The translations under genes were made by a program, and so were the position numbers. A stretch of DNA of 42,006 nucleotides. Origin: Secundilactobacillus collinoides DSM 20515 = JCM 1123. Lineage in GTDB: Bacteria; Bacillota; Bacilli; Lactobacillales; Lactobacillaceae. This document shows positions 27,476-39,002 of the stretch, piece after piece (the stretch's first letter is position 1; every line of letters begins with the position of its first letter). Where the stretch lies: assembly GCF_001435975.1 (NCBI RefSeq), contig NZ_AYYR01000125.1:1-42006 (forward strand), written 5' to 3'. The notes beneath the pieces are model-generated. The model did not search any database and was not told the DNA's origin. It saw only the letters and a list, made by a program, of their open reading frames with translations.

Positions 27476-27579
27476 GTGCTGAATTCCAAGGGGCTTTTGC
27501 GGCCTTATTGTGGCTTCAGCACCGAAGAGCAATGATGTGGAAGGCTGCGACACACCCGGCCGCTTTGCCACGGGGTGTG
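27476..27579 (+). promoter_or_regulatory. Structured leader of the S10 operon
   Basis: Two hairpins: GTGCTGA 27476-27482 with TCAGCAC 27516-27522 around a GC-rich interior, and CACACCC 27551-27557 with GGGTGTG 27573-27579. In E. coli L4 regulates through this operon's leader; no known L4 site was recognised here. A 42-codon in-frame extension of rpsJ runs through it and is not translated sequence. Confidence 0.45.
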
Positions 27580-27635
27580 GCGGTAATTTCTACGGAGTTA
27601 GTCTTATTTTCAAAATAGACGAAGGAGGGAATCCA

Positions 27636-27944
27636 ATGGCAAAACAAAAAATTCGTATCCGTTTGAAGGCTTACGAGCACCGTATCCTAGATCAATCAGC
27701 AGAAAAGATCGTTGAAACTGCAAAGCGTACAGGCGCTGAAATTTCAGGTCCTATTCCGTTACCTACGGAACGCACAGTTTACACGGTGCTTCGTTCACCA
27801 CATAAGTTCAAGAAGTCTCGTGAACAATTCGAAATGCGGACTCACAAACGGTTAATCGATATCGTAAACCCAACGCCAAAGACAGTTGACTCATTAATGA
27901 AGCTCGACTTGCCTTCAGGTGTGGACATCGAAATCAAATTATAA
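27636..27944 (+). CDS. rpsJ: 30S ribosomal protein S10 (NusE)
   Basis: Head protein of the 30S subunit and, as NusE, partner of NusB in antitermination. 102 residues starting [15 protein letters not shown], the family N-terminus. ATG 27636 follows GAAGGAGGG by seven bases; the frame is open upstream to 27510 but that part is leader. First gene of the supercluster. Confidence 0.98.
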   Translation: MAKQKIRIRLKAYEHRILDQSAEKIVETAKRTGAEISGPIPLPTERTVYTVLRSPHKFKKSREQFEMRTHKRLIDIVNPTPKTVDSLMKLDLPSGVDIEIKL

Positions 27945-27989
27945 TCATAAATCACAGCAAAATTAATACATTATATCGGAGGTGTACTC

Positions 27990-28625
27990 ATGACCAGAAA
28001 AGGAATCTTAGGTAAAAAAGTCGGTATGACGCAAGTTTTCACTGAAAACGGTGAATTAATTCCAGTTACTGTAGTTGAAACCACTCCTAACGTTGTCTTA
28101 CAAGTTAAGACCGTTGAGAACGATGGTTACGACGCTGTTCAATTGGGTTATGATGACAAGCGCGACGTTTTAAGCAACAAACCAGCTAAAGGTCATGCAG
28201 CAAAAGCAAATACGACTCCTAAGCGCTTCATTCGTGAAATCAGAGATGTTGAGCTAGGAGATTACAAGGTATCAGACGAAGTTAAGGCAGATATCTTTGA
28301 ACCAGGTAATTATGTTGATGTTACCGGTACGACAAAGGGTCATGGTTACCAAGGTAACGTTCACAAGGATGGCCAATCACGTGGACCAGAAACCCATGGG
28401 TCTCGTTATCACCGTCGTCCAGGTTCATTGGGTGCCATCATTAACCGTGTCTTCCCAGGTAAGAAATTACCAGGACGCATGGGTAACAAGACGGTTACCA
28501 TTTTGAACCTGCAAATCGTTAAAGCTGACACAGAAAACAATGTTTTGTTGATCAAAGGGAACGTTCCTGGCGCCAACAAGTCATTCGTTGAAATCAAGAG
28601 TGCCGTTCGCGCACCAAAGAAATAA
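27990..28625 (+). CDS. rplC: 50S ribosomal protein L3
   Basis: Early assembly protein whose loop reaches the peptidyl-transferase centre. 211 residues; conserved [10 protein letters not shown] at the start and the loop region [20 protein letters not shown] ribosome site. 17 bases before rplD. Confidence 0.98.
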   Translation: MTRKGILGKKVGMTQVFTENGELIPVTVVETTPNVVLQVKTVENDGYDAVQLGYDDKRDVLSNKPAKGHAAKANTTPKRFIREIRDVELGDYKVSDEVKADIFEPGNYVDVTGTTKGHGYQGNVHKDGQSRGPETHGSRYHRRPGSLGAIINRVFPGKKLPGRMGNKTVTILNLQIVKADTENNVLLIKGNVPGANKSFVEIKSAVRAPKK

Positions 28626-28642
28626 GGAAGGAGGAAACGTAA

Positions 28643-29266
28643 ATGACTAGTGTTACATTATATAAACAAGACGGTAGCCAAAACGGCGACGTTACTTTAA
28701 ACGATGCCATCTTTGCTATCGAACCAAACGACAACGTTGTGTTTGATACTGTTTTGATGCAACGCGCTTCACTCCGTCAAGGTACTCATGCGGTTAAAAA
28801 CCGTAGTGCAGTTCGCGGCGGTGGTAAGAAGCCATGGCGTCAAAAGGGTACTGGCCGTGCTCGTCAAGGTTCTATCCGTTCACCACAATGGGTTGGCGGT
28901 GGTACCGTATTCGGCCCAACACCTCGTTCATACAGTTATCACTTACCAAAGAAAGTTACGCGCTTAGCATTGAAGTCCGTACTTTCACAAAAAGTGCTTG
29001 ATAACAACTTGGTTGCAGTTGACGCATTGAGCTTCGATGCACCTAAGACTAAAGACTTTGCAAGCGCATTGGCTAGTTTGAACGTTTCAACTAAAACATT
29101 AGTGGTACTTGAGGAAGGTAACGAAAAGGCTGCTTTAGCCGCTCGTAACTTAGATAACGTTACCGTTATTGATGCAAAGGGGATCAACGTCCTTGATGTC
29201 ATCAACAGCGATAAGCTGGTTATTACTAAGTCCGCTCTTTCTCAGATCGAGGAGGTGCTCGCATAA
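28643..29266 (+). CDS. rplD: 50S ribosomal protein L4
   Basis: Large-subunit protein lining the exit tunnel; 207 residues. The extended loop [23 protein letters not shown] region (residues about 52-74) is the tunnel-facing segment where macrolide-resistance changes occur, intact here. In E. coli it is the S10-operon autoregulator. The stop overlaps the rplW start by one base, implying translational coupling. Confidence 0.97.
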   Translation: MTSVTLYKQDGSQNGDVTLNDAIFAIEPNDNVVFDTVLMQRASLRQGTHAVKNRSAVRGGGKKPWRQKGTGRARQGSIRSPQWVGGGTVFGPTPRSYSYHLPKKVTRLALKSVLSQKVLDNNLVAVDALSFDAPKTKDFASALASLNVSTKTLVVLEEGNEKAALAARNLDNVTVIDAKGINVLDVINSDKLVITKSALSQIEEVLA

Positions 29267-29553
29267 TGGAAGCACGTGATATCATTTTACGCCCAGTCAT
29301 TACTGAAGCATCAACTGCCTTGTTGGATGACAAGCGCTATACGTTTGATGTGGATGTTCGTGCCACAAAGACTCAGGTTAAAAAAGCTGTCGAAGAAATC
29401 TTTGGCGTGAAGGTTGTTAAAGTTAACATCATGAACGTTAAGGGTAAGTTAAAGCGTCAGGGTCGTTACGAAGGTTACACTAAGAAGCGTCGTAAGGCTA
29501 TCGTTACCCTGTCTGCTGATTCAGAAGAAATCAAGTTATTCGGCGAAGAATAA
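29266..29553 (+). CDS. rplW: 50S ribosomal protein L23
   Basis: Exit-port protein that docks trigger factor and SRP; 95 residues. [12 protein letters not shown] start and [12 protein letters not shown] are typical. Starts in TAATG overlapping rplD. Confidence 0.97.
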   Translation: MEARDIILRPVITEASTALLDDKRYTFDVDVRATKTQVKKAVEEIFGVKVVKVNIMNVKGKLKRQGRYEGYTKKRRKAIVTLSADSEEIKLFGEE

Positions 29554-29580
29554 CAATCTATTAAATAGGAGGGAATTCAC

Positions 29581-30417
29581 GTGGCGATTAAAGTATATAA
29601 ACCAACAAGCAATGGTCGGCGTAATATGACTAGTTTGGATTACAGTCAAGTAATCACTAAGACCACTCCAGAAAAGTCATTATTAGAATCTAAAAGCCAT
29701 ACCGCAGGACGTAACAATTACGGTCACAAGACCGTTCGTCACCGTGGTGGTGGTAACAAGACAAAGTATCGCGTGATCGACTTTAAGCGTAACAAGGATG
29801 ACAAGTCCGCAACGGTTAAAGCTATCGAATATGATCCAAACCGTACTGCTAACATTGCATTGTTGGTATACGAGGATGGTATCAAAACCTACATTTTAGC
29901 ACCTAAGGGTTTAAAGGTTGGCGACAAGGTTCAATCTGGCCCAGATGCTGATATCAAGGTAGGTAACGCCTTACCACTTCAAAACATCCCAGTTGGGACA
30001 ACCATTCATAACATTGAATTAAAGCCAGGTAAGGGTGGCCAATTGGTCCGTTCAGCCGGTGCTTCAGCTCAATTGTTAGGTAAGGAAGGCAAGTACGCCT
30101 TAGTACGTTTGACTTCTGGTGAAGTTCGGATGATCTTGGCTGTTAACCGTGCCTCAATCGGTACTGTTGGTAACGAAGAACACGAACTGATCAACGTTGG
30201 TAAAGCTGGTCGTAACCGTTGGGTCGGCAAACGTCCACAATCTCGTGGGTCTGTTATGAACCCTAACGATCACCCTCATGGTGGTGGTGAAGGTAAAGCT
30301 CCTATCGGTCGTCCATCACCATTATCACCATGGGGTAAGAAGACTGCTGGTAAGAAGACACGTTCTACCAAAGCTCGTTCAAACAAGTTTATTGTTCGTC
30401 GTAAGGGCAGAAAGTAA
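29581..30417 (+). CDS. rplB: 50S ribosomal protein L2
   Basis: Primary 23S binder needed for subunit association and peptidyl transfer; 278 residues. The [17 protein letters not shown] segment near residue 230 contains the conserved histidine region. GTG start after GGAGGG. Confidence 0.98.
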   Translation: MAIKVYKPTSNGRRNMTSLDYSQVITKTTPEKSLLESKSHTAGRNNYGHKTVRHRGGGNKTKYRVIDFKRNKDDKSATVKAIEYDPNRTANIALLVYEDGIKTYILAPKGLKVGDKVQSGPDADIKVGNALPLQNIPVGTTIHNIELKPGKGGQLVRSAGASAQLLGKEGKYALVRLTSGEVRMILAVNRASIGTVGNEEHELINVGKAGRNRWVGKRPQSRGSVMNPNDHPHGGGEGKAPIGRPSPLSPWGKKTAGKKTRSTKARSNKFIVRRKGRK

Positions 30418-30462
30418 TCAACTTAGCGCATAAGTAATCTCACTCGTAAGGAGGGTAATCTA

Positions 30463-30744
30463 ATGGGTCGTAGTTTAAAAAAAGGACCATTCGCAGATGC
30501 ACATCTTTTGAAGAAGATCGATGCTCAAAAAGATCAAGATAAGAAGACTGTCATCAAGACATGGTCTCGTCGTTCAACAATTTTCCCAAGCTTCATCGGA
30601 TATACGATTGCCGTTTATGACGGTCGTAAGAACGTTCCTGTATTTATCCAGGAAGATATGGTTGGTCACAAGTTAGGTGAATTTGTACCAACTCGTACTT
30701 TCCGTGGTCATTCAGGCGACGATAAGAAGACAGGAACTGCATAA
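30463..30744 (+). CDS. rpsS: 30S ribosomal protein S19
   Basis: Head protein that pairs with S13; 93 residues beginning [14 protein letters not shown] and containing [26 protein letters not shown] ribosome site. Confidence 0.98.
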   Translation: MGRSLKKGPFADAHLLKKIDAQKDQDKKTVIKTWSRRSTIFPSFIGYTIAVYDGRKNVPVFIQEDMVGHKLGEFVPTRTFRGHSGDDKKTGTA

Positions 30745-30757
30745 GGAGGATTAACAA

Positions 30758-31105
30758 ATGGCTGAACAAGTTACATCAGCAAAGGCAACTGCGAAAACAG
30801 TTCGTGTTGCCGCACGTAAGGTCCGCCTTGTCATTGATCTGATCAGAGGCAAAAGCGTGGCCGAAGCGATTGCTATCTTGAAGTTCACCCCTCGTGGTGC
30901 TTCACCAATCGTTGAAAAAGTATTGATGTCTGCTATTGCAAACGCTGAAAACAACTTCGATTTAGATCGTAGTGATTTGGTTGTAAGCGAAGCTTTCGTC
31001 AACGAAGGACCAACCCTTAAGCGGTTCCGTCCTCGTGCCAAAGGTTCTGCTTCACCAATCAACAAGCGGACAAGTCACATTACAGTAGTCGTATCTGAAA
31101 AATAG
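30758..31105 (+). CDS. rplV: 50S ribosomal protein L22
   Basis: Globular protein with a long beta-hairpin in the exit tunnel; 115 residues. The hairpin segment [20 protein letters not shown] is intact with no insertion of the macrolide-resistant kind. 13 bases after rpsS. Confidence 0.97.
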   Translation: MAEQVTSAKATAKTVRVAARKVRLVIDLIRGKSVAEAIAILKFTPRGASPIVEKVLMSAIANAENNFDLDRSDLVVSEAFVNEGPTLKRFRPRAKGSASPINKRTSHITVVVSEK

Positions 31106-31117
31106 GAGGGATAGAGC

Positions 31118-31786
31118 GTGGGTCAAAAGATTAATCCTACCGGGTTACGTGTCGGAATCATTCGCGACTGGGAAGCCAAGTGGTATGCAGAAAAAGATTT
31201 TGCAGCTTACTTAGGTGAAGACCTTAAAATCCGGAAATATATCGAAAAACGCCTTGCCGATGCCTCAGTATCTACAGTTGAAATTGAACGTGCCGCTAAC
31301 CGCGTTAACGTTTCAATTCATACTGCAAAGCCTGGTATGGTCATTGGTAAGGGTGGTTCTGAAGTTGAAAACTTGCGTAAGGAATTAAACAACCTTACTG
31401 GCAAGCGTGTACACATCAACATCATCGAAATCAAAAAGCCTGACTTAGACGCAAAATTAGTCGGCGAAAACATTGCCCGTCAACTTGAAGGCCGTGTTGC
31501 ATTCCGTCGTGCTATGCGTCAATCAATGCAACGTACAATGCGTTCTGGCGCCAAGGGTATCAAAACCCAAGTTGCCGGTCGTTTGAACGGTGCTGATATG
31601 AGTCGTGTTGAAGCCTACTCAGATGGGACAGTGCCTTTGCACACATTGCGTGCAGACATTGACTACGCCTGGGTTGAAGCACACACAACTTACGGTTCAT
31701 TAGGTGTTAAGACTTGGATCTATCGTGGTGAAGTTTTGCCAGACAAGCCTAACACTAACAGAAATACTAACAAAGGAGGGAAATAA
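31118..31786 (+). CDS. rpsC: 30S ribosomal protein S3
   Basis: mRNA-entry protein with helicase activity together with S4 and S5; 222 residues. The KH domain GXXG loop is seen as [13 protein letters not shown] near residue 77. GTG start following GGAGGGA. Two bases separate it from rplP. Confidence 0.97.
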   Translation: MGQKINPTGLRVGIIRDWEAKWYAEKDFAAYLGEDLKIRKYIEKRLADASVSTVEIERAANRVNVSIHTAKPGMVIGKGGSEVENLRKELNNLTGKRVHINIIEIKKPDLDAKLVGENIARQLEGRVAFRRAMRQSMQRTMRSGAKGIKTQVAGRLNGADMSRVEAYSDGTVPLHTLRADIDYAWVEAHTTYGSLGVKTWIYRGEVLPDKPNTNRNTNKGGK

Positions 31787-31788
31787 TC

Positions 31789-32223
31789 ATGCTAGTACCT
31801 AAGCGGGTAAAGCACCGTCGTGAGCACCGTGGTAAGTTACGTGGTGCCGCTAAAGGCGGTAAGTCAGTTGCTTTTGGCGACTACGGTCTCCAAGCTTTGG
31901 ATTCAAGTTGGATCAGTAACCGACAAATTGAAGCAGCTCGTGTTGCCATGACACGTTATATGAAACGTGGTGGGAAAGTTTGGATTAAAATTTTCCCTCA
32001 CAAATCCTACACTGAAAAAGGTGTTGGGGTACGTATGGGTAATGGTAAAGGTGCACCTGCAGGTTGGGTTGCACCAGTTAAGCGCGAAAAGGTCTTGTTC
32101 GAAGTTGGTGGCGTTTCTGAAGAAGTTGCGCACGAAGCTTTACGTTTGGCATCTACTAAGCTGCCAATCCGGACTAAGGTCATCGCACGCGAGGAAGTAG
32201 GTGGCGAATCAAATGAAGGCTAA
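31789..32223 (+). CDS. rplP: 50S ribosomal protein L16
   Basis: Contacts tRNA in the A and P sites; 144 residues beginning [27 protein letters not shown] near residue 85 is conserved. Its 3' end overlaps rpmC by 11 bases. Confidence 0.97.
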   Translation: MLVPKRVKHRREHRGKLRGAAKGGKSVAFGDYGLQALDSSWISNRQIEAARVAMTRYMKRGGKVWIKIFPHKSYTEKGVGVRMGNGKGAPAGWVAPVKREKVLFEVGGVSEEVAHEALRLASTKLPIRTKVIAREEVGGESNEG

Positions 32224-32410
32224 CGAAATTAAAGCATTAACCACTGCTGAAATGCTCGAAAAAGAAAAAGGCTACAAGGATGAATTGTTCAACCTTCGTT
32301 TCCAATTGGCTACTGGTCAACTGGAGAACACTGCTCGATTGAAGCAGGTTCGCAAGGATATTGCACGCATCAAAACAGTTCTCCGTGAACAAGAATTAGA
32401 AAACAAGTAA
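32213..32410 (+). CDS. rpmC: 50S ribosomal protein L29
   Basis: Small alpha-helical protein at the tunnel exit; 65 residues, [14 protein letters not shown] start. ATG 32213 is chosen over the in-frame GTG at 32201 because AGGTGG lies about nine bases before it and the family begins here. Overlap with rplP suggests coupling. Confidence 0.94.
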   Translation: MKANEIKALTTAEMLEKEKGYKDELFNLRFQLATGQLENTARLKQVRKDIARIKTVLREQELENK

Positions 32411-32435
32411 GAATACGATAAAGGAGGTTTAATAC

Positions 32436-32702
32436 ATGGCTGAAGCACGTAATGCTCGTAAAACGTATCGTGGTCGTGTCGTTTCAGACAAGATGGACAA
32501 GACCATTACCGTAGCGGTTGAAACTACTAAGAATCATCCGGTTTATGGTAAGCGGATCAAGTACACTAAGAAGTACAAGGCACATGATGAAAACAACGAA
32601 GCCAAACAGGGTGATGTTGTAGAAATTATGGAGACTCGTCCATTATCAAAAACTGTTCGTTTCCGCTTACTCAATGTGGTTGAAAAGGCAGTTATTATCT
32701 AG
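32436..32702 (+). CDS. rpsQ: 30S ribosomal protein S17
   Basis: OB-fold protein binding 16S helices 7 and 11; 88 residues with [28 protein letters not shown] ribosome site. A 54-base gap precedes rplN. Confidence 0.97.
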   Translation: MAEARNARKTYRGRVVSDKMDKTITVAVETTKNHPVYGKRIKYTKKYKAHDENNEAKQGDVVEIMETRPLSKTVRFRLLNVVEKAVII

Positions 32703-32756
32703 TTTCGACATTTTATCGTATTCTGTTTTACTTACAGTGAAAGGAGGACACTAACG

Positions 32757-33125
32757 GTGATCCAACAAGAATCTCGTTTAAAAGTCGCTGATAACTCTGG
32801 TGCCCGTGAAATTTTAACTATTAAAGTCCTGGGCGGTTCAAAGCGTCGTTATGCAGGTATTGGTGACGTTATTGTTGCTACTGTTAAACAAGCAACACCA
32901 GGTGGCGTTGTCAAAAAAGGTGACGTTGTTAAAGCAGTTGTTGTTCGTACTACTTCTCGTGTTCGTCGGGCCGATGGTTCATACATCAAGTTTGATGAAA
33001 ATGCTGCGGTCTTGATCCGTGACGACAAGAGTCCACAAGGTACTCATATTTTCGGACCTGTTGCGCGTGAATTGCGTGACAATGATTATATGAAGATTGT
33101 TTCTCTTGCACCAGAAGTGCTCTAA
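32757..33125 (+). CDS. rplN: 50S ribosomal protein L14
   Basis: Forms an intersubunit bridge and is the docking site for RsfS; 122 residues starting [18 protein letters not shown] start after AAAGGAGG. First gene of the spc part of the cluster. Confidence 0.98.
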   Translation: MIQQESRLKVADNSGAREILTIKVLGGSKRRYAGIGDVIVATVKQATPGGVVKKGDVVKAVVVRTTSRVRRADGSYIKFDENAAVLIRDDKSPQGTHIFGPVARELRDNDYMKIVSLAPEVL

Positions 33126-33155
33126 TCGTTCGAAAATAAGGAGGTGCCAAACAGG

Positions 33156-33467
33156 ATGTTCATTAAAACTGGTGATAAAGTTCGTGTGATCAGTGGTAAG
33201 GATAAGGGCAAGGAAGGTACTGTCAAGAAGACGCTTAGTGCTAAGAACCGTGTTGTCGTCGAAGGCGTTAACATGATCAAAAAGCACCAAAAAGCTTCAC
33301 AGACCAACCCCCAAGGCGGCATTATTGATATTGAAGCACCTATTCAAGTATCAAACGTTATGCTGCTAGATCCTTCTACGAACCAACCTACCCGTGTTGG
33401 TTTCCGCGAAGAAGATGGCAAGAAGGTTCGTTTCGCTAAAAAGAGCGGCGAAACCATCGACAAATAG
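33156..33467 (+). CDS. rplX: 50S ribosomal protein L24
   Basis: Assembly initiator with a KOW motif ([18 protein letters not shown]); 103 residues. ATG 33156 is preferred to the GTG at 33144, which overlaps the AAGGAGG site. Confidence 0.96.
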   Translation: MFIKTGDKVRVISGKDKGKEGTVKKTLSAKNRVVVEGVNMIKKHQKASQTNPQGGIIDIEAPIQVSNVMLLDPSTNQPTRVGFREEDGKKVRFAKKSGETIDK

Positions 33468-33493
33468 TCTACGGAAGGAGGCAAATTTTACTA

Positions 33494-34036
33494 ATGGCAG
33501 ATCGTTTAAAAGAAAGATATACTAAAGAAATTGTGCCATCAATGATTGAAAAGTTTAACTACTCTTCAATCATGCAAGCACCAAAGCTTGACAAGATCGT
33601 TTTGAACATGGGTGTCGGTGACGCCGTTTCAAACGCTAAAAACTTGGATGAAGCAGTTGAAGAATTAGGGTTGATTGCTGGTCAAAAACCATTGATTACC
33701 AAGGCTAAGAAATCAATCGCCGCTTTCCGTTTACGTGAAGGTAACGCAATCGGCGCTAAGGTCACACTTCGTGGCGACCGTATGTATGAATTCTTGGACA
33801 AGTTGATCAATGTTTCATTACCACGTGTTCGTGATTTCCATGGTATCAGCTCCCGTGCCTTTGATGGCCGTGGTAACTATACCCTTGGTGTTCGTGAACA
33901 ATTGATCTTCCCAGAAATTGACTTTGATAATGTTAACCGTGTCCGTGGTTTGGATATCGTTCTCGTTACCACTGCTGAATCAGATGAAGAATCACGCGAG
34001 TTGTTAACACAACTTGGCATGCCATTTACTAAGTAA
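33494..34036 (+). CDS. rplE: 50S ribosomal protein L5
   Basis: Binds 5S rRNA and contacts P-site tRNA; 180 residues. [13 protein letters not shown] and the C-terminal [16 protein letters not shown] are typical. GAAGGAGG ribosome site. Confidence 0.98.
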   Translation: MADRLKERYTKEIVPSMIEKFNYSSIMQAPKLDKIVLNMGVGDAVSNAKNLDEAVEELGLIAGQKPLITKAKKSIAAFRLREGNAIGAKVTLRGDRMYEFLDKLINVSLPRVRDFHGISSRAFDGRGNYTLGVREQLIFPEIDFDNVNRVRGLDIVLVTTAESDEESRELLTQLGMPFTK

Positions 34037-34048
34037 GGAGGTACTATT

Positions 34049-34234
34049 GTGGCTAAAAAATCATTAGTTGTTAAGAGTCAACGCCCAGCTAAGTACTCGA
34101 CGCAAAATTATACCCGTTGCGAACGTTGTGGACGTCCACATTCAGTTTATCGGAAATTCCACTTATGCCGTCTTTGCTTACGGGAACTTGCTCACAAGGG
34201 CCAAATTCCTGGCATGAAGAAAGCTAGCTGGTAA
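34049..34234 (+). CDS. rpsN: 30S ribosomal protein S14 type Z (zinc-binding)
   Basis: 61-residue short form with two CxxC pairs (CERCGR and CRLCLR) that bind zinc; the zinc-free long paralogue, if present, is elsewhere. GTG start after AAGGAGG. Sometimes called rpsZ. Confidence 0.97.
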   Translation: MAKKSLVVKSQRPAKYSTQNYTRCERCGRPHSVYRKFHLCRLCLRELAHKGQIPGMKKASW

Positions 34235-34263
34235 TATATCACTACAAAGGAGGATAAACGTTA

Positions 34264-34662
34264 ATGTCCATGACTGACCCAATTGCAGACTTCCTAACTC
34301 GGATTCGTAACGCCAACATGGTTTATCACGAATCATTAGAAGTACCTGCATCTAAGATGAAGCGCGACATCGCTGAAATTTTGAAGCGTGAAGGTTTCAT
34401 TCGCGACGTTGAATATATTGAAGACAACAAGCAAGGCATTATTCGTGTATTCCTGAAGTATGGCCGTGACAAACAACGTGTCATTTCAGGTTTAAAGCGG
34501 ATTTCAAAGCCAGGTTTGCGTAGTTACGTTAAAGCCGATGCTGTTCCTAAGGTTCTTAATGGCTTAGGTATTGCTATTATCTCAACTTCTGACGGTGTTG
34601 TTACCGATAAAGAAGCTCGGGAAAAGAAAATCGGTGGCGAAGTTCTCGCCTACGTTTGGTAA
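34264..34662 (+). CDS. rpsH: 30S ribosomal protein S8
   Basis: Primary binder of the 16S central domain; 132 residues, [15 protein letters not shown] near the start and GGEVLAYVW at the end. In E. coli S8 represses the spc operon. AAAGGAGG ribosome site. A second in-frame ATG two codons later is an alternative start. Confidence 0.98.
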   Translation: MSMTDPIADFLTRIRNANMVYHESLEVPASKMKRDIAEILKREGFIRDVEYIEDNKQGIIRVFLKYGRDKQRVISGLKRISKPGLRSYVKADAVPKVLNGLGIAIISTSDGVVTDKEAREKKIGGEVLAYVW

Positions 34663-34692
34663 TTATTAAGTAAGTAAGGAGGTGCGCATTAA

Positions 34693-35226
34693 ATGAGTCG
34701 TATTGGTTATAAGACAGTTACTATCCCTGATGGCGTTGATGTTAAACGCGACGGTAACGAAGTAACAGTAAAGGGTCCTAAAGGGACTATTACTCGGACC
34801 TTCTCACCAATCATCACGATGGATGTTAAGGATGGCGAAGTTAACTTTGATCGTCCTGATAGCAACAACAAGACCCGTGCTTTGCATGGTACTACTCGAG
34901 CTAACTTCAACAACATGGTTGAAGGTGTTACTAAAGGCTTTGGCAAGACCTTGAAGCTGGTCGGTGTTGGTTATCGTGCCCAATTAAAGGGTAAGTTGAT
35001 CTTGAGCGTTGGTTATTCCAACCCTGTTGAAATGGACGTTCCTTCAAGCTTGAAGGTTGAAGTTCCTGACAACAACACCATCATCATTTCCGGTATCAGC
35101 AAGCAAGAAGTTGGTGACTTCGCAGCTGAAATCCGTGCCGTTCGTTCACCTGAACCATACAAGGGTAAAGGTATTCGTTACGAAAATGAACACATCAGCC
35201 TTAAAGAAGGTAAAACCGGTAAGTAA
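34693..35226 (+). CDS. rplF: 50S ribosomal protein L6
   Basis: Two-domain protein near the factor-binding site; 177 residues. [14 protein letters not shown] at the start and [14 protein letters not shown] near the end. TAAGGAGGT ribosome site. Confidence 0.98.
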   Translation: MSRIGYKTVTIPDGVDVKRDGNEVTVKGPKGTITRTFSPIITMDVKDGEVNFDRPDSNNKTRALHGTTRANFNNMVEGVTKGFGKTLKLVGVGYRAQLKGKLILSVGYSNPVEMDVPSSLKVEVPDNNTIIISGISKQEVGDFAAEIRAVRSPEPYKGKGIRYENEHISLKEGKTGK

Positions 35227-35268
35227 TGCCGCCTAAGCGCATTAACAATAATTAAAGAGGTGACTATT

Positions 35269-35625
35269 TTGATTTCGAAACCAGATAAGAACAAGACACG
35301 CCAAAAGCGTCATTTACGTGTCCGTAACAAAATCTCTGGTACTGCTGAGTGCCCACGCTTAAATGTATTCCGTTCCAACAAGAACATCTACGCTCAAATT
35401 ATTGATGACGTAGCGGGTGTGACGCTGGTCAGTGCCTCGACATTAGATAGTGAAGTAGCTGCAGGTAACAAGTCCGACCAAGCTAAAGCAGTTGGCGAAT
35501 TAGTTGCTAAACGTGCTTCCGAAAAGAAAATTGTCAATGTTGTTTTTGATCGTGGCGGTTACTTATACCACGGACGGGTTCAAGCTTTAGCTGAAGCAGC
35601 TCGCGAAAACGGCTTAAACTTTTAA
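35269..35625 (+). CDS. rplR: 50S ribosomal protein L18
   Basis: 5S rRNA binder; 118 residues with [24 protein letters not shown] at 35269 is chosen: it lies seven bases after AAAGAGG and matches the family start (MITK in B. subtilis), whereas the GTG at 35260 sits inside that site. Confidence 0.93.
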   Translation: MISKPDKNKTRQKRHLRVRNKISGTAECPRLNVFRSNKNIYAQIIDDVAGVTLVSASTLDSEVAAGNKSDQAKAVGELVAKRASEKKIVNVVFDRGGYLYHGRVQALAEAARENGLNF

Positions 35626-35646
35626 GAGAAGGAGGAATAACCACTA

Positions 35647-36150
35647 ATGGCAAAGTTTATCGATCCTGAAAAGCTGGATCTTGAAGACAACGTTGTAGCA
35701 ATCAACCGGATCACCAAAGTTGTAAAGGGTGGCCGTCGTCTTCGTTTTGCAGCACTTGTTGTAGTCGGTGATCATCACGGTCACGTTGGTTTTGGTACTG
35801 GTAAGGCACAAGAAGTCCCAGAAGCTATTCGTAAGGCCGTTGAAGCCGCAAATAAGAACTTAATTGAAGTTCCTATCGTTGGTACAACAATTCCTCATGA
35901 AGTTCTTGGTACGTTTGGCGGCGGCAAAATCATGCTGAAGCCTGCTACTGAAGGTTCTGGGGTTGCTGCCGGTGGTGCCGTTCGTGCCGTCATGGAATTG
36001 GCTGGTATTGACGATGTCACTAGTAAGCGTCTTGGTTCTGACACACCAATCAACTCAATTCGTGCCACTTTTGAAGGCTTAAAGGCTTTGAAGAAGGCAG
36101 AAACTGTAGCTGACTTACGTGGTGTCTCAGTTCAACACTTAGCTGAATAG
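35647..36150 (+). CDS. rpsE: 30S ribosomal protein S5
   Basis: Decoding-fidelity and mRNA-helicase protein; 167 residues. The spectinomycin loop ([18 protein letters not shown]) is intact. GAAGGAGG ribosome site; rpmD follows after 12 bases. Confidence 0.98.
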   Translation: MAKFIDPEKLDLEDNVVAINRITKVVKGGRRLRFAALVVVGDHHGHVGFGTGKAQEVPEAIRKAVEAANKNLIEVPIVGTTIPHEVLGTFGGGKIMLKPATEGSGVAAGGAVRAVMELAGIDDVTSKRLGSDTPINSIRATFEGLKALKKAETVADLRGVSVQHLAE

Positions 36151-36162
36151 GAGGATCTCAAC

Positions 36163-36345
36163 ATGGCTGATTTAAAAATCACTTTGATTCACAGTGCAGC
36201 TCACCGTTTGCCTAAGCAACGTAAAATTGTTAAGGCTTTGGGCTTGGGTCGCGTGAATAGCTCTGTTGTTCATCCTGACAACGACGCTACTCGTGGTGCA
36301 CTTTTCCAAATTGCACACTTGATCAAAGTTGAAGAAGTTAAATAA
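36163..36345 (+). CDS. rpmD: 50S ribosomal protein L30
   Basis: Small non-universal large-subunit protein; 60 residues with [25 protein letters not shown] ribosome site overlapping the rpsE stop. Confidence 0.97.
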   Translation: MADLKITLIHSAAHRLPKQRKIVKALGLGRVNSSVVHPDNDATRGALFQIAHLIKVEEVK

Positions 36346-36376
36346 TAAAATTTAAAATAAGGAGGTGCCTTCTTTC

Positions 36377-36814
36377 ATGAAGTTGAACGAATTACAAGCA
36401 GCTGAAGGTTCACGTGTCTTGCGTACTCGTAAAGGTCGCGGCCGTTCTGCTGGTAACGGTAAAACATCTGGTCGTGGTCAAAAGGGCCAAAAGGCTCGAA
36501 GCAAGACCCGTCTTGGTTTCGAAGGTGGCCAAATGCCACTGTACCGTCGGATTCCTAAACGCGGTTTTACCAACATCAACCGTAAGGAATACGCTCTGGT
36601 CAATTTATCTACCCTAAACGATCGTTTCGATGATGGTGCTGAGATCAACCCAGCTACTTTAGTTGAAGCCGGCATCGTTAAGAATGAAAAAGACGGTATC
36701 AAGATTCTTGGTAACGGCAAAATTTCAAAGAAGCTTACTGTTCAGGCTAACAAGTTTTCTGCTAGCGCAACGGCAGCTATCGAAGCAGCAGGCGGTAAAA
36801 CCGAGGTGATTTAA
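36377..36814 (+). CDS. rplO: 50S ribosomal protein L15
   Basis: Late assembly protein with an extended Gly/Arg/Lys-rich N-terminal tail ([15 protein letters not shown]); 145 residues. ATG 36377 matches the family start MKLNEL; a GTG at 36365 overlaps the AAGGAGG site. Overlaps secY by one base (TAATG). Confidence 0.96.
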   Translation: MKLNELQAAEGSRVLRTRKGRGRSAGNGKTSGRGQKGQKARSKTRLGFEGGQMPLYRRIPKRGFTNINRKEYALVNLSTLNDRFDDGAEINPATLVEAGIVKNEKDGIKILGNGKISKKLTVQANKFSASATAAIEAAGGKTEVI

Positions 36815-38127
36815 TGCTTTCTACCATGAAAAACGCGTTCAAAGTTAAAGATATTCGGAATAAGATTTTCTTTACACTGTTTGTTTTGGTAGTCTTTCGT
36901 ATTGGGTCCTACATTACGGTGCCTGGGGTTAATGCAAAAGCCTTACAAAGCGTTGCGTCTTCTGGATTAGTTAGCATTTTAAACATGTTTAGCGGTGGCG
37001 GATTAACAAACTACTCCATCTTTGCGATGGGGGTTTCGCCATACATTACTGCTCAAATCGTGATCCAACTTCTACAAATGGACATTGTGCCACGATATGT
37101 AGAATGGAGTAAGCAAGGGGAAGTCGGTCGGCGAAAGCTGAACCAACATACGCGATATTTGACCATCATTTTGGCGTTTGTCCAATCTGTTGGGATTACC
37201 GCAGGATTCAACACACTAAGCAGTTTGAACTTGGTGAATAATCCGGGTCCTAAGACCTACATTATGATTGGGATTATTTTAACCGGCGGTACCATGCTTA
37301 CCACTTGGATGGGTGATATGATTACTGACCACGGGTTAGGTAACGGGGTCTCAATGATCATCTTTGCTGGGATTATTGCTCGAATTCCAACTGGTATTTA
37401 TCAAATGTACACGACTTATTTCGTGGATGTTTCAAAGTCAAGTTGGTGGAAGAGCGGGTTATTCTCGCTTGCCATTTTGATTCTTGTGTTAGTCATTGTT
37501 GTCTTTGTGACATGGGTTAACCAAGCTGATCGAAAGATTCCAATTCAATACACACGCCGAGTTTCAGGTGACCCTGATAGTAGTTATCTACCATTAAAGG
37601 TCAACGTTGCTGGTGTTATCCCAGTTATTTTCGCTAGTTCATTTATTGCAACGCCGCAAACCATTTTGATGGCGTTCTCTAATAACCATTCTGAAGATAC
37701 TTGGTATCAAGTGTTGTCCAACATTTTCAGTATGCAGACAACTGGTGGGATCACCCTCTACACGATTTTAATTATTTTGTTCACGTTCTTCTATGCCTTT
37801 GTTCAGGTTAATCCTGAAAAGTTATCGGAGAACTTACAAAAACAGGGTAGTTACATTCCAGGAGTTTGGCCTGGACATGAAACCCAGGTTTACGTTTCTA
37901 ACTTACTCATGCGTTTGAGTACAGTGGGTGCATTATTCTTAGGATTCGTTGCTTTGATTCCGTTAGTTGCCCAAAACGTTTGGAATCTGGATGAATCAAT
38001 TGGACTTGGTGGTACTAGCTTACTTATCGTGGTTGGTGTCGCAATTCAAACGATTCAACAGATTGAAGGATTAATGATGAAACGACATTATGTCGGCTTC
38101 ATCCAAGATCCACGTCCAGCTGAATGA
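36814..38127 (+). CDS. secY: Protein translocase subunit SecY
   Basis: Membrane channel subunit of the SecYEG translocon, 437 residues with ten predicted transmembrane spans. Seen: N-terminal FKVKDIRNKIFFTLFVLVVFRIGS, the plug region after span 1, cytoplasmic loop residues QADRKIPIQYTRR (ribosome and SecA contact), and C-terminal RHYVGFIQ. Would export the adhesin at 19189-22626 unless an accessory Sec system exists elsewhere. Translationally coupled to rplO. Confidence 0.98.
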   Translation: MLSTMKNAFKVKDIRNKIFFTLFVLVVFRIGSYITVPGVNAKALQSVASSGLVSILNMFSGGGLTNYSIFAMGVSPYITAQIVIQLLQMDIVPRYVEWSKQGEVGRRKLNQHTRYLTIILAFVQSVGITAGFNTLSSLNLVNNPGPKTYIMIGIILTGGTMLTTWMGDMITDHGLGNGVSMIIFAGIIARIPTGIYQMYTTYFVDVSKSSWWKSGLFSLAILILVLVIVVFVTWVNQADRKIPIQYTRRVSGDPDSSYLPLKVNVAGVIPVIFASSFIATPQTILMAFSNNHSEDTWYQVLSNIFSMQTTGGITLYTILIILFTFFYAFVQVNPEKLSENLQKQGSYIPGVWPGHETQVYVSNLLMRLSTVGALFLGFVALIPLVAQNVWNLDESIGLGGTSLLIVVGVAIQTIQQIEGLMMKRHYVGFIQDPRPAE

Positions 38128-38134
38128 GACAAGT

Positions 38135-38864
<730 letters not shown>

Positions 38865-38891
38865 CCCAAAACCCTCTTAGATTGGATTTAC

Positions 38892-38920
38892 TTGCTTCCA
38901 ACGGTGCTGTATGGTAAACT
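38892..38920 (+). promoter_or_regulatory. Candidate internal promoter before infA
   Basis: TTGCTT at 38892-38897, 17-base spacer, TAAACT at 38915-38920 preceded by TGG as an extended -10. It would drive infA to rplQ with a leader of about 75 bases. Confidence 0.5.
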
Positions 38921-39002
38921 AACTCAGGTTGGCCTCAGTTTTTTTGGGGCGAGATCCGGTCACGATGTCCATAGTCGAATATCTGTTCAGGGAGGTAGTT
39001 TC

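Noticed and set aside
27510-27635. 42-residue N-terminal extension of S10
   Set aside because: S10 family starts at AKQKIRIRL, a strong GAAGGAGGG site precedes ATG 27636, and the extension covers leader hairpins.
38892-39002. 37-residue N-terminal extension of IF-1
   Set aside because: It would start on the proposed promoter; IF-1 is conserved from AKDVIEVEG with GGAGGT just before the GTG.
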